Source of the DNA: an alpha proteobacterium MED-G10
Lineage (GTDB): Bacteria; Pseudomonadota; Alphaproteobacteria; Methylaequorales; Methylaequoraceae
DNA length: 56,042 nt
Assembly (NCBI GenBank): GCA_002457065.1
Contig: NTKR01000002.1
Span: 1-56,042 of the forward strand
Direction: 5' to 3'
Shown: positions 10,042 through 16,963 of the stretch, piece by piece
Numbering within the stretch: position 1 is the first letter of the stretch
Layout: every line of letters begins with the position of its first letter
Translations under genes and position numbers: made by a program
Notes under the pieces: generated by a model
Database searches by the model: none
The model's input: only the letters and a program-made list of their open reading frames with translations
Told to the model about the DNA's origin: nothing

Positions 10042-10461
10042 ATGAATATGAACACAAATAAACATATTGATGTTGCTCTAGAGTTACTAAAAGAGTCGCC
10101 TTTAAAGGTTACAAATCAAAGAAATGACATTATAAGAATTCTATTTAAAAATGGAAATTGTCATTTTACTGCAGAGGATGTTCATTGCGAAGTTCAAAAA
10201 TTAGGCTTAAATATTTCTTTAGCCACAGTTTATAATTGTTTAAATCAATTTACAAAGCACAAGATCCTAAAATCAGTTAAAACTAGTTGTGATAAAATCT
10301 ATTTTGATACCAATGTTACTTCTCATCACCACTTTTTCTGCAAAACAACATCACAGTTAATTGATATAGATTCTAAAAACATAAAATTTTCCAAGCTTCC
10401 TAAAATTCCTGGCGGAAAAAAACTTCAATCGGTTGAGGTAGTTGTAAACATTACAGATTGA
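10042..10461 (+). CDS. irr: Fur-family iron response regulator Irr
   Basis: Irr is the heme/iron-status regulator of alphaproteobacteria. It represses iron-using genes and activates uptake when iron is scarce, and is destabilised or inactivated by heme. The 139 residues show the Fur-family winged helix (TNQRNDIIRILF, HFTAEDV, SLATVYNCLNQF) and the Irr-like regulatory part FDTNVTSHHHFF (His95-97) followed by LIDID. The CxxC zinc motif of many Fur proteins is absent, as in Irr. The N-terminal heme regulatory motif of Bradyrhizobium Irr is also absent. Two in-frame ATGs (10042 and 10048) are possible. A perfect ICE-type palindrome lies just downstream, which supports Irr rather than Fur or Zur. 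Confidence 0.85.
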   Translation: MNMNTNKHIDVALELLKESPLKVTNQRNDIIRILFKNGNCHFTAEDVHCEVQKLGLNISLATVYNCLNQFTKHKILKSVKTSCDKIYFDTNVTSHHHFFCKTTSQLIDIDSKNIKFSKLPKIPGGKKLQSVEVVVNITD

Positions 10462-10478
10462 TATTGATTATCATTATC
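10460..10478 (+). promoter_or_regulatory. Fur-box-like 19-bp site
   Basis: The sequence GATATTGATTATCATTATC matches the classical Fur box consensus at 17 of 19 positions by direct comparison. It overlaps the last bases of irr and lies about 28 bases upstream of the -35 element of the rubrerythrin promoter. Protein binding is inferred only. Confidence 0.55.
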
Positions 10479-10479
10479 G

Positions 10480-10502
10480 TAAATTAGAATTATTCTAATT
10501 TA
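10480..10502 (+). promoter_or_regulatory. ICE-type Irr operator palindrome
   Basis: A 23-base perfect inverted repeat with one central base contains TTAGAA-TTA-TTCTAA, the core of the iron control element recognised by Irr in alphaproteobacteria. It lies one base beyond the Fur-like site and three bases before the TTGAAC -35 element. Its location next to irr makes binding by Irr likely. Whether it activates or represses cannot be read from the sequence. Confidence 0.75.
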
Positions 10503-10505
10503 ATG

Positions 10506-10534
10506 TTGAACCTTTTTATAGTTTTTATTATATT
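10506..10534 (+). promoter_or_regulatory. Sigma-70 promoter of the rubrerythrin operon
   Basis: TTGAAC (10506-10511) and TATATT (10529-10534) are separated by 17 bases. Transcription would start near 10541, giving a leader of about 20 bases that contains AAGGAG six bases before the rubrerythrin ATG. Confidence 0.7.
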
Positions 10535-10561
10535 AAAAAAAAACAAATAAAGGAGATCATT

Positions 10562-10978
10562 ATGTCTTTAAAAGGAAGTAAAACAGAAGAAAACTTGAAA
10601 GCAGCTTTTGCTGGAGAGTCACAAGCAAACAGAAGATATCTCTACTTTGCTCAAAAAGCTGATGTTGAAGGCCACAACGATGTGGCTACGGTTTTTAGAT
10701 CAACAGCTGAAGGTGAAACAGGTCATGCACATGGTCATCTCGAATTTCTTGAGGAAGTTGGGGATCCAGCAACAGGAGAGCCTATTGGAAATACCTCTGA
10801 GAACCTTAAAGCAGCAATTGCTGGTGAGACTCACGAATACACGGATATGTACCCAGGAATGGCGAAAACTGCCAGGGACGAAGGTTTTGATGAAATTGCT
10901 GATTGGTTTGAAACACTAGCTAAGGCTGAGAAGTCACACGCCGGTAAATTCCAAAGAACACTTGATGATATGGATTAA
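10562..10978 (+). CDS. Rubrerythrin, erythrin domain only
   Basis: Rubrerythrins are di-iron proteins that reduce hydrogen peroxide. The 138 residues form the four-helix di-iron domain only. Likely ligands are Glu19 (in ESQANRRY), the ExxH pair Glu52/His55 (GETGHAHGH), Glu89-Glu92 (GETHEY) and the second ExxH pair Glu123/His126 (AEKSH). The C-terminal rubredoxin domain of classical rubrerythrin is missing, so electrons must come from another protein; the Fe-S protein encoded next is a candidate. A strong AAGGAG precedes the ATG. The upstream Irr and Fur sites point to iron-responsive control. Confidence 0.92.
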   Translation: MSLKGSKTEENLKAAFAGESQANRRYLYFAQKADVEGHNDVATVFRSTAEGETGHAHGHLEFLEEVGDPATGEPIGNTSENLKAAIAGETHEYTDMYPGMAKTARDEGFDEIADWFETLAKAEKSHAGKFQRTLDDMD

Positions 10979-10983
10979 TATTC

Positions 10984-11002
10984 AGGGGAGATCTTCTCCC
11001 CT
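10984..11002 (+). other. GC-rich hairpin between rubrerythrin and the Fe-S protein gene
   Basis: An 8-bp perfect stem (AGGGGAGA / TCTCCCCT) with a three-base loop lies directly after the rubrerythrin stop, in an otherwise AT-rich region. No T-run follows, so it is probably not a full intrinsic terminator. It may protect the upstream mRNA end or set different expression levels for rubrerythrin and the downstream genes. Confidence 0.6.
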
Positions 11003-11013
11003 CAGGTGAAGAT

Positions 11014-12345
11014 ATGAGTGTAAAAGAAGGAAGCCTTGGTGCTCCAATCAGACATCCAGTTGATTGGGAGAACCCAAATTTTGTCGATGATAAACTTCTT
11101 GATGATGAATTGAGGAGAGTGTTTGACATTTGTCATGGATGCAGAAGGTGCTTTAATCTATGTGAAAGTTTTCCAAAATTGTTCGATTTGATCGATGAAT
11201 CGAAATCAGGCGAGCTTGATACTGTCGAAAGTAAAGACTTCAAAGATGTGGTAGACGCATGTACTCTTTGTGACATGTGTTTCTTGACAAAGTGCCCTTA
11301 TGTCCCTCCACATGAATTTAATCTAGATTTTCCTCACTTAATGTTGAGATATAGAGTTACAGAGCGAAAAAAAAAAAAAAATAGTACTCTCGACGATCAA
11401 TTGACAAAAACCGACAGAAACGGCAAGTTTTTTTCAAAATTTTCTAACCTTGCAAATTGGTCTACAAATACAAAAAATAAGATTACACGTCCATTAATGG
11501 AGTTACTTTTAAAAATAGATAAGGAAGCAGACCTGCCAAAATTTTACAAAGACACATTAATGAAATCTATTAAAAAAGATGGAGAAGAAAGTTTAAATAA
11601 ACCAATTGACAAAGTTATTGTTTTTCCAACGTGTTTTGTTAACTATAACAACCCTAGCTTAGGACATATTACTAAAAAAATTCTTGATGAGTTTGGTGTT
11701 GAAAATAAATTTATATATGAAGGTTGTTGTGGTATGCCACAACTTGAAGGTGGGGATATAGAGTCTGTAACTAATAAGGCTAATCAAACAAGTAAAAAGT
11801 TGAAGGATTATATTGACAACGGATACAAGATTCTTTCAATTGTTCCGTCTTGTACTTTAATGCTAAAATACGAGTGGCCACTTTTACTTCCGAGCTCTGA
11901 AGAAGTAAAATATTTGTCTCAAAACACTTTTGATATTTGTGAGTACCTCGTCAAATTAATTAATACAGAAAAACTATTCGATAAAATGAAACCATTAAAT
12001 AAAGATGAAACAATATCTCTTCACATATCTTGTCATTCTCGAGCACAAAACATAGGGCAGAAAGCTACAGAGCTTTTAAGACTTATTCCTGAAATCAAAT
12101 TAGATGTTATTGAAAGATGTTCAGGGCATGGAGGTTCGTGGGGTATCAAAAAAGATAACTTCAAAATGGCTATCAAAGTTGGAAAACCAGTATCTAGAAA
12201 GGTTATTCAGAGCCAAAATAAATTTGTAGTCTCTGAATGTCCATTGGCAGCACCTCATATAAAACAAGGAATGGACAAGATAGAAAAGAATGACGTAGAA
12301 GTTTTGTCACATCCTCTTGAAATATTTTTTAAATCTATTAGTTAA
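11014..12345 (+). CDS. GlpC/HdrD-like (4Fe-4S) oxidoreductase subunit
   Basis: This 443-residue cytoplasmic protein has two N-terminal cluster motifs: Cys40-43-46-50 (CHGCRRCFNLC) and Cys83-86-89-94 (CTLCDMCFLTKC). Two CCG-type domains follow. The first has the classical EGCCGMPQLEGGD; the second has a variant CSGHGG in place of CCGxGG. GlpC, LutA and HdrD/B proteins share this layout and pass electrons from flavoproteins to quinone or disulfide acceptors. Its place between rubrerythrin and DUF3501 matches a recurrent proteobacterial cluster and suggests it supplies electrons to rubrerythrin, which is inference. A run of 15 A (11367-11381) inside the gene could cause slippage. Confidence 0.85.
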   Translation: MSVKEGSLGAPIRHPVDWENPNFVDDKLLDDELRRVFDICHGCRRCFNLCESFPKLFDLIDESKSGELDTVESKDFKDVVDACTLCDMCFLTKCPYVPPHEFNLDFPHLMLRYRVTERKKKKNSTLDDQLTKTDRNGKFFSKFSNLANWSTNTKNKITRPLMELLLKIDKEADLPKFYKDTLMKSIKKDGEESLNKPIDKVIVFPTCFVNYNNPSLGHITKKILDEFGVENKFIYEGCCGMPQLEGGDIESVTNKANQTSKKLKDYIDNGYKILSIVPSCTLMLKYEWPLLLPSSEEVKYLSQNTFDICEYLVKLINTEKLFDKMKPLNKDETISLHISCHSRAQNIGQKATELLRLIPEIKLDVIERCSGHGGSWGIKKDNFKMAIKVGKPVSRKVIQSQNKFVVSECPLAAPHIKQGMDKIEKNDVEVLSHPLEIFFKSIS

Positions 12346-12356
12346 GGTGAAGAAGT

Positions 12357-12947
12357 ATGAAAAAATTTGAGATAAAAGAAGAAGACGTAATTGACATTGA
12401 CAGGTATATTTCTGAAAGAGCAGAAATAAAAAAGAAAATATCAGTTTTAAAAGAAAATCGACGAGTACCTGTTGGACCACATGCCACATTTTATTTTGAA
12501 TGTTACCAAACAATGATTTATCAGGTCCAAGAAATGTTGTACATTGAAAGAGGTGGCAAGGAGCAGTTATATGATGAAATTAAAGCCTACAATCCGCTTG
12601 TTCCAAAAGGAAAAGAACTTGTCGCAACTTTAATGTTTGAAATAGATAATGAGAAGAAAAGAAAGGATTTTCTAAATTCTGTAGGTGGAATTGAAGAAAG
12701 AATTTTCATTGAAATAAATAAAGAGAAAATTTTTGCAAAACCTGAAGATGATACTGAAAGAACCTCTGATGATGGAAAAGCCTCGTCAGTGCATTTTATT
12801 CACTTTCATTTTAGTAAAAGTCAGATAGAAAGTTTTATTAACAATGATAACAATGTTATAATCGGGTTTGATCACAAAAATTATAGTCACTTTAGCCAAC
12901 TTTCAAAAGAGTCAAAAGAAGAGTTATCTAATGATTTTGATATTTAG
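12357..12947 (+). CDS. DUF3501 family protein
   Basis: This 196-residue protein matches the DUF3501 family by its start (EDVIDIDRYISERAEIKKKI), the VPVGPHATFYFECYQT segment and the VQEMLYIERG motif. The family has no proven function. It is typically encoded beside rubrerythrin and a GlpC-like Fe-S protein, as here, with 11 bases between this gene and the Fe-S gene. The predicted protein is soluble and highly charged, with a His-rich stretch (HFIHFHF) near residue 143 that could bind metal. It ends one base before the convergent SH3 gene. Confidence 0.8.
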   Translation: MKKFEIKEEDVIDIDRYISERAEIKKKISVLKENRRVPVGPHATFYFECYQTMIYQVQEMLYIERGGKEQLYDEIKAYNPLVPKGKELVATLMFEIDNEKKRKDFLNSVGGIEERIFIEINKEKIFAKPEDDTERTSDDGKASSVHFIHFHFSKSQIESFINNDNNVIIGFDHKNYSHFSQLSKESKEELSNDFDI

Positions 12948-13403
12948 TTAATCTATTCCCCATAAAGATTCCTTCTTAATCCATCCAGTAACCTGAGTAT
13001 CCTCAATCTTACACCAGTCTTTTTTACACTTTAAAATTTTCAAAATGTAGTTCTCTTTCGCTAAAGCAAGTTGCTTAGATTGCATATTTGGAAATTTATA
13101 TATTCTATCTTTTGTTACTATTATCCCATAAAGGGTTTTAATGAGTTGAGTTTTAGATATCCATCCTTCCCTTTTTTGGTAATCGATGATTTTATACCAA
13201 CTCTCAAATTCCTCAAGGACCTTTACTGGATAACCTTTCTTTAATATTTTAAATAACACAAGTTTGTTTAAGCCAGGTCCATTTCTTAAATTTACTTCAT
13301 CATATTTAGTTACTAAATAAATATTTTTTTTCAAAGCGATGCTTGAATTTAATGTTATAGTAAATATTAGAATAAAAATGCAAAATTTAAAAAAAAAAGC
13401 CAC
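12948..13403 (-). CDS. Secreted bacterial SH3-domain protein
   Basis: From a GTG at 13403 the product is 151 residues: a hydrophobic signal peptide (AFFFKFCIFILIF to SSIA), then two SH3b-like repeats. The first contains VNLRNGPGLNKLVLFKILKKG and GWISK; the second contains VTGWIKKESLWG. Proteins of this type occur in alphaproteobacteria as exported or periplasmic SH3 proteins, presumably binding peptidoglycan. The reading frame can be extended far upstream, but that part lies antisense to the dehydrogenase and looks non-coding. GTG is the best in-frame start, and it places the 5' end 26 bases inside the divergent gene. Confidence 0.72.
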   Translation of the reverse strand: MAFFFKFCIFILIFTITLNSSIALKKNIYLVTKYDEVNLRNGPGLNKLVLFKILKKGYPVKVLEEFESWYKIIDYQKREGWISKTQLIKTLYGIIVTKDRIYKFPNMQSKQLALAKENYILKILKCKKDWCKIEDTQVTGWIKKESLWGID

Positions 13404-14367
13404 TATTCTGATTACAAGAAAACTACCAGAAAAGATAGAAAAAAAATTAGAAAATAAATACTCAGTTATTTTAAATAAGAGTGACAAAAAGTATTCATAT
13501 AAAGAACTAAAAAAAAAAATAATTGGTGTTGATATCCTAATTCCTTGTGTATCTGATACCATAGATGCTTCAATAATTAAGGCAGGTTCAAAACTAAAGC
13601 TTATTGCGAATTTTGGAAATGGTGTCGATAACCTTGACTTAATTACTGCTAAAGAGAGAAATATTCTCGTGACCAATACACCAGATGTTTTAACAGAGGA
13701 TACTGCTGATTTAGTTTTGACAATGATATTAATGATTTGTAGACAAATTAATACTGCTCAACAAAAAATAATGGACAGAGTGTGGACAGGTTGGGGTCCA
13801 AGTGAAACATTAGGTGAAAAAATGGAAGGGAAGAAGGTTGGAATTATTGGTATGGGTAGAATAGGAATTGCTGTTGCAAAAAGATTAAGTGTTTTAGGAA
13901 TTAATATAAATTATCATAACCGTACAAAACTTAAAAGTAATAATGAGAAAATCCTAAAAGCAAAATATTGGGATAGTTTAGACAAAATGATTGGTGAGAT
14001 GGATATAGTTTCAATACATTGTCCATATACACCAGAGACATTTCATCTATTATCAAAAAATAAGATAAAATTATTAAAGAAGAATTGTATCGTGATTAAC
14101 ACTTCGAGAGGTGAAATTATTGATGAGGAAGCATTGGCAGAAGCGCTTTTGAAAAAAAGAATTGGGGGTGCGGGTCTTGACGTATTTGAACATGAACCAC
14201 AAATTACACAGAAATTATTTGAGGCAGAAAATGTTGTACTTTTACCACATATAAGCTCTGCTACAAAAGAAAGTAGGGTTGCAATGGGTGATAGGGTGTT
14301 CAAGAATATCGATTATTTTTTACAGGGCAAAAAACCTCCAGATTTGGTTAAAAAAAAGAATGATTAA
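13378..14367 (+). CDS. D-2-hydroxyacid dehydrogenase (glyoxylate/hydroxypyruvate reductase type)
   Basis: This 329-residue NAD(P)-dependent enzyme reduces 2-keto acids such as glyoxylate or hydroxypyruvate. It has the Rossmann motif GMGRIG (near residue 158) and catalytic elements NTSRGE (Arg), EHEP (Glu) and HISSA (His). The ATG at 13378 is preferred because MQNLKKKATILITRKLP is a normal N-terminus for the family; the longer frame from 13339 adds an atypical stretch. Substrate specificity cannot be fixed from sequence. The stop overlaps the convergent MoeB-like gene by four bases. Confidence 0.87.
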   Translation: MQNLKKKATILITRKLPEKIEKKLENKYSVILNKSDKKYSYKELKKKIIGVDILIPCVSDTIDASIIKAGSKLKLIANFGNGVDNLDLITAKERNILVTNTPDVLTEDTADLVLTMILMICRQINTAQQKIMDRVWTGWGPSETLGEKMEGKKVGIIGMGRIGIAVAKRLSVLGININYHNRTKLKSNNEKILKAKYWDSLDKMIGEMDIVSIHCPYTPETFHLLSKNKIKLLKKNCIVINTSRGEIIDEEALAEALLKKRIGGAGLDVFEHEPQITQKLFEAENVVLLPHISSATKESRVAMGDRVFKNIDYFLQGKKPPDLVKKKND

Positions 14368-15125
14368 GTTTTATTACAGATCTTACAACCATTGTCTTTC
14401 GTAATCTTAATTTTACGAAAGTTTCTTTTCAAACAATCAAATATTAATAATTCTTTAAATATGTTCGTATCGCAATCTAAAATAATATCAATGATAAGAA
14501 GTGATTGCATAACTCCTCCAAATCCAGCAACAGGAGAAACAATACCCATTTGGTCACAGTTTACATTATTCAGATTATTGGATTTTGGAAATACACATTC
14601 GTAACAAGGGTTATTTTTTCCAGACCAGGCTTTAAAAGCTGAAATTTGTACATCAAAATTTTGAAGCGCTGCTGAAATAAGTATTTTTTTTGCCTTAAAA
14701 CAAAATTCATTAACTAGAAATCTAGTTTTAAAATTATCTGAACAATCAATTATAAATTTGAAGCCCTTTAATAAATTTTTAATATTTTTTTTTGAAACAT
14801 TTTTCTTACTTACAATTATTCTAGCTTGTGGATTTATTTTTTGAATATATGTTTTTAAAACTTCAGCTTTATTTTTACCTATATCACTCTCTATAAACAT
14901 AACTTGTCTATTAAGATTACTTAACTCTATTTTGTCCGAATCGATAAAATGAAATTTGCCAATCCCTGCCATTGCTAGATATTGTGAAACAGATGTACCC
15001 AGGCCGCCACATCCCACAACACATATTGATGTATTAAAAATTTTTTTTTGCCCTTCTAATCCAATTTGTTCAATTATCAATTGCCTTGAATACTTTTCTA
15101 GGTTTTTATGATCAAAGATGCCCAT
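14364..15125 (-). CDS. E1-like adenylyltransferase, MoeB/ThiF/HesA family
   Basis: MoeB and ThiF adenylate the C-terminal glycine of ubiquitin-like sulfur carriers (MoaD or ThiS). The 253 residues carry the nucleotide-binding motif GCGGLGTS (38-45), the DSDKIELSNLNRQ segment, the conserved cysteine loop NCDQMGIVSPVAG, and two zinc CxxC pairs (CYEC and CKIC). There is no fused rhodanese domain. I cannot separate MoeB from ThiF on this evidence. It lies three bases after cysK on the same strand. In relatives a moeB-type gene often sits next to dut and coaBC; here cysK and an Rrf2 regulator stand between them. Confidence 0.85.
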   Translation of the reverse strand: MGIFDHKNLEKYSRQLIIEQIGLEGQKKIFNTSICVVGCGGLGTSVSQYLAMAGIGKFHFIDSDKIELSNLNRQVMFIESDIGKNKAEVLKTYIQKINPQARIIVSKKNVSKKNIKNLLKGFKFIIDCSDNFKTRFLVNEFCFKAKKILISAALQNFDVQISAFKAWSGKNNPCYECVFPKSNNLNNVNCDQMGIVSPVAGFGGVMQSLLIIDIILDCDTNIFKELLIFDCLKRNFRKIKITKDNGCKICNKT

Positions 15126-15128
15126 TTT

Positions 15129-16073
15129 TTACAAATCACTAAATAATTGCGTTGATAGATATCTTTCAGCAAATGAAGGAATAATAATAACACTATTTTT
15201 GTTTTTCATTTTTGAGTCCTCGTGAATTTCAATAGCGGCAGCTAATACTGCTCCAGATGAAATTCCTGCAGCTATACCTTCAAGTTTTCCTAAACTCCTT
15301 GAGAAATTGAAAGCTGACGAGTTGCTAATTTGTAACACTTGGTCAATTATTTCTAAATCTAAATTTTTTGGAATAAAGCCAGCCCCAATTCCTTGTATAG
15401 AGTGTGAACCTGGATATCCTCCACTGATTACAGAAGAATCTTCAGGTTCAACAGCAATGATTTTAATATTTTTTTCTTTTTCTTTTAAAAATTTACCAAC
15501 CCCACTTATAGTTCCACCTGTCCCAACTCCAGAAATTAAACAATCAATTCTGCCGTCTGTATCGTCCCATATTTCTTGAGCAGTGGTGTTGAAATGAATT
15601 CTTGGATTGGCTTGATTACTGAACTGATTAAGAATAATACTATTTTTAATTCGTTGATGAATTTTTTCTGCCTCTTGGATGGCACCATTCATCCCAAACT
15701 CTTTTGGGGTAAGTGTAATCTTGGCACCTAAAAAATTAAGCATCTTTCTTCTTTCTAAAGACATACTTGTCGGCATTGTTAGGATAAGTTTGTAGCCACG
15801 TGCAGCACAAACAAAAGCTAAGGCAATTCCTGTATTACCTGATGTAGCTTCAATTATAACTGTATCTGAATTTATTTTTTTTTGTTTCTCTGCATCATTA
15901 ATCATAGCCAAACCTATTCTATCTTTAACTGATCCAAGAGGGTTAAAAAACTCAAGTTTTGCAATAATATTTCCGTACAGGTTAAATTCTCTTGCTATAT
16001 TATTCAGCCTTACCATTGGAGTTTTTCCTATAGTTTGATCAATAGAATCGAATATTTTTTTTTTAGATGACAA
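15129..16073 (-). CDS. cysK: Cysteine synthase A (O-acetylserine sulfhydrylase)
   Basis: CysK joins sulfide to O-acetylserine to make cysteine, using PLP. The 314 residues contain the PLP lysine in NPLGSVKDR (Lys50), the substrate loop EATSGNTG, the phosphate-binding GVGTGGTISG and the C-terminal ISSGA segment. Length and motifs fit CysK better than cystathionine beta-synthase. The start overlaps the end of an Rrf2 regulator gene by 11 bases, so the two are translationally coupled and the regulator probably controls this gene. Confidence 0.93.
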   Translation of the reverse strand: MSSKKKIFDSIDQTIGKTPMVRLNNIAREFNLYGNIIAKLEFFNPLGSVKDRIGLAMINDAEKQKKINSDTVIIEATSGNTGIALAFVCAARGYKLILTMPTSMSLERRKMLNFLGAKITLTPKEFGMNGAIQEAEKIHQRIKNSIILNQFSNQANPRIHFNTTAQEIWDDTDGRIDCLISGVGTGGTISGVGKFLKEKEKNIKIIAVEPEDSSVISGGYPGSHSIQGIGAGFIPKNLDLEIIDQVLQISNSSAFNFSRSLGKLEGIAAGISSGAVLAAAIEIHEDSKMKNKNSVIIIPSFAERYLSTQLFSDL

Positions 16074-16506
16074 AATCCACTTTCTTTTTTGATGGGTATT
16101 GATTCTTTGTTTTTTTTTCTAATTTGTAAATTTCTTCAATTGAAATTTCTTCAAGCAGAAGCGAACATTTTTTCGTGATTTTTGAGATAATTGGTTCGAT
16201 AATTTCTTTCGATAAATCTGAGTTGTATATTTCATTCTTTTTTTTATCTATTGTGACTGATGAAACAACATCTGAGATTTTAATTTTTCTTCTTTCTTTA
16301 GCTAGTCTGTATCCTCCATTTGGCCCCCTAGAACCGATAAGAATACCATTCTTTACAAGTGTTTGAAGTGTTTGCTCTAAATATCTTTTGGGAATACCTT
16401 GTCTTTTAGCAATAGCTATATTTTGAACAGGATTAACACCGGAATTAATAGCAATGTCTATGACGGCTTCAATTGCGTAAATGATCCTTTTTTGTACTTT
16501 GAACAA
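16063..16506 (-). CDS. Rrf2-family transcriptional regulator without the Fe-S cysteines
   Basis: This 147-residue protein has the Rrf2 winged helix: YAIEAVIDIA, the recognition region IPKRYLEQTLQTLVKNGIL and the wing GSRGPNGGYRLA. IscR-type members bind [2Fe-2S] through three cysteines between about residues 90 and 110. Here only one cysteine is present (KKCSLLL), so it is not an Fe-S sensor of that kind. The overlap with cysK recalls Bacillus CymR, an Rrf2 protein that senses cysteine by binding CysK. That parallel is inference. Confidence 0.85.
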   Translation of the reverse strand: MFKVQKRIIYAIEAVIDIAINSGVNPVQNIAIAKRQGIPKRYLEQTLQTLVKNGILIGSRGPNGGYRLAKERRKIKISDVVSSVTIDKKKNEIYNSDLSKEIIEPIISKITKKCSLLLEEISIEEIYKLEKKTKNQYPSKKKVDFVI

Positions 16507-16519
16507 TTAATTCTCCAGT

Positions 16520-16963
16520 TTAAACTCCAGTTGAGCCAAAGCCCCCCTGATCCCTCTTTGTTTTAGAGAGTGATGACTTTTCTATTAAAATAGTTTCAGG
16601 TACTCTTGAAAAGATGATCTGTGCTATTCTCATTCCTCTATGGATATCAAAGTTCTTTTTACTATGATTAATAAGTATAACTCCAACTTCACCTCTGTAA
16701 TCCGCGTCAATAGTGCCAGGTGAATTTAAAACAGTTACAGAGTTTTTTAGAGCAAGACCAGATCTTGGCCTTACTTGAGCCTCAAAATCTTTTGGCATCT
16801 CTAGGCAAAAGCCAGCAGGAATGAGTTCAGTACTACTTGGTTTTAGTGTGATCTTTTCTTCAATTGCCGCCATTAGGTCAAACCCAGCACTATCTTCAGT
16901 TCCCTTCTTTAAGTTATAAAGATCTGTACCGTTCTCTAAAATTTTATAGAATATTTTTGTCAT
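16520..16963 (-). CDS. dut: dUTP diphosphatase
   Basis: Dut hydrolyses dUTP to dUMP, keeping uracil out of DNA and feeding dTMP synthesis. The 147 residues show the trimeric dUTPase motifs in order: AGFDLMA, RPRSGLA, the uracil-pocket hairpin GTIDADYRGEVGV, RIAQIIF and the C-terminal arm GGFGSTG. The gene overlaps the 3' end of coaBC by 20 bases, a common pairing in proteobacteria. Confidence 0.95.
   Translation of the reverse strand: MTKIFYKILENGTDLYNLKKGTEDSAGFDLMAAIEEKITLKPSSTELIPAGFCLEMPKDFEAQVRPRSGLALKNSVTVLNSPGTIDADYRGEVGVILINHSKKNFDIHRGMRIAQIIFSRVPETILIEKSSLSKTKRDQGGFGSTGV

Noticed and set aside
10984-11002. Intrinsic terminator after rubrerythrin
   Set aside because: The stem is strong but no T-run follows, and the next gene begins 11 bases later with a normal spacing.
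13404-13676. N-terminal extension of the SH3 protein
   Set aside because: It lies fully antisense to the dehydrogenase gene and would place a membrane-like stretch before the natural signal peptide. The GTG start at 13403 is simpler.
16063-16506. IscR identity for the Rrf2 protein
   Set aside because: IscR needs three clustered cysteines for its [2Fe-2S] cluster; only one cysteine is present, and there are no isc genes nearby.
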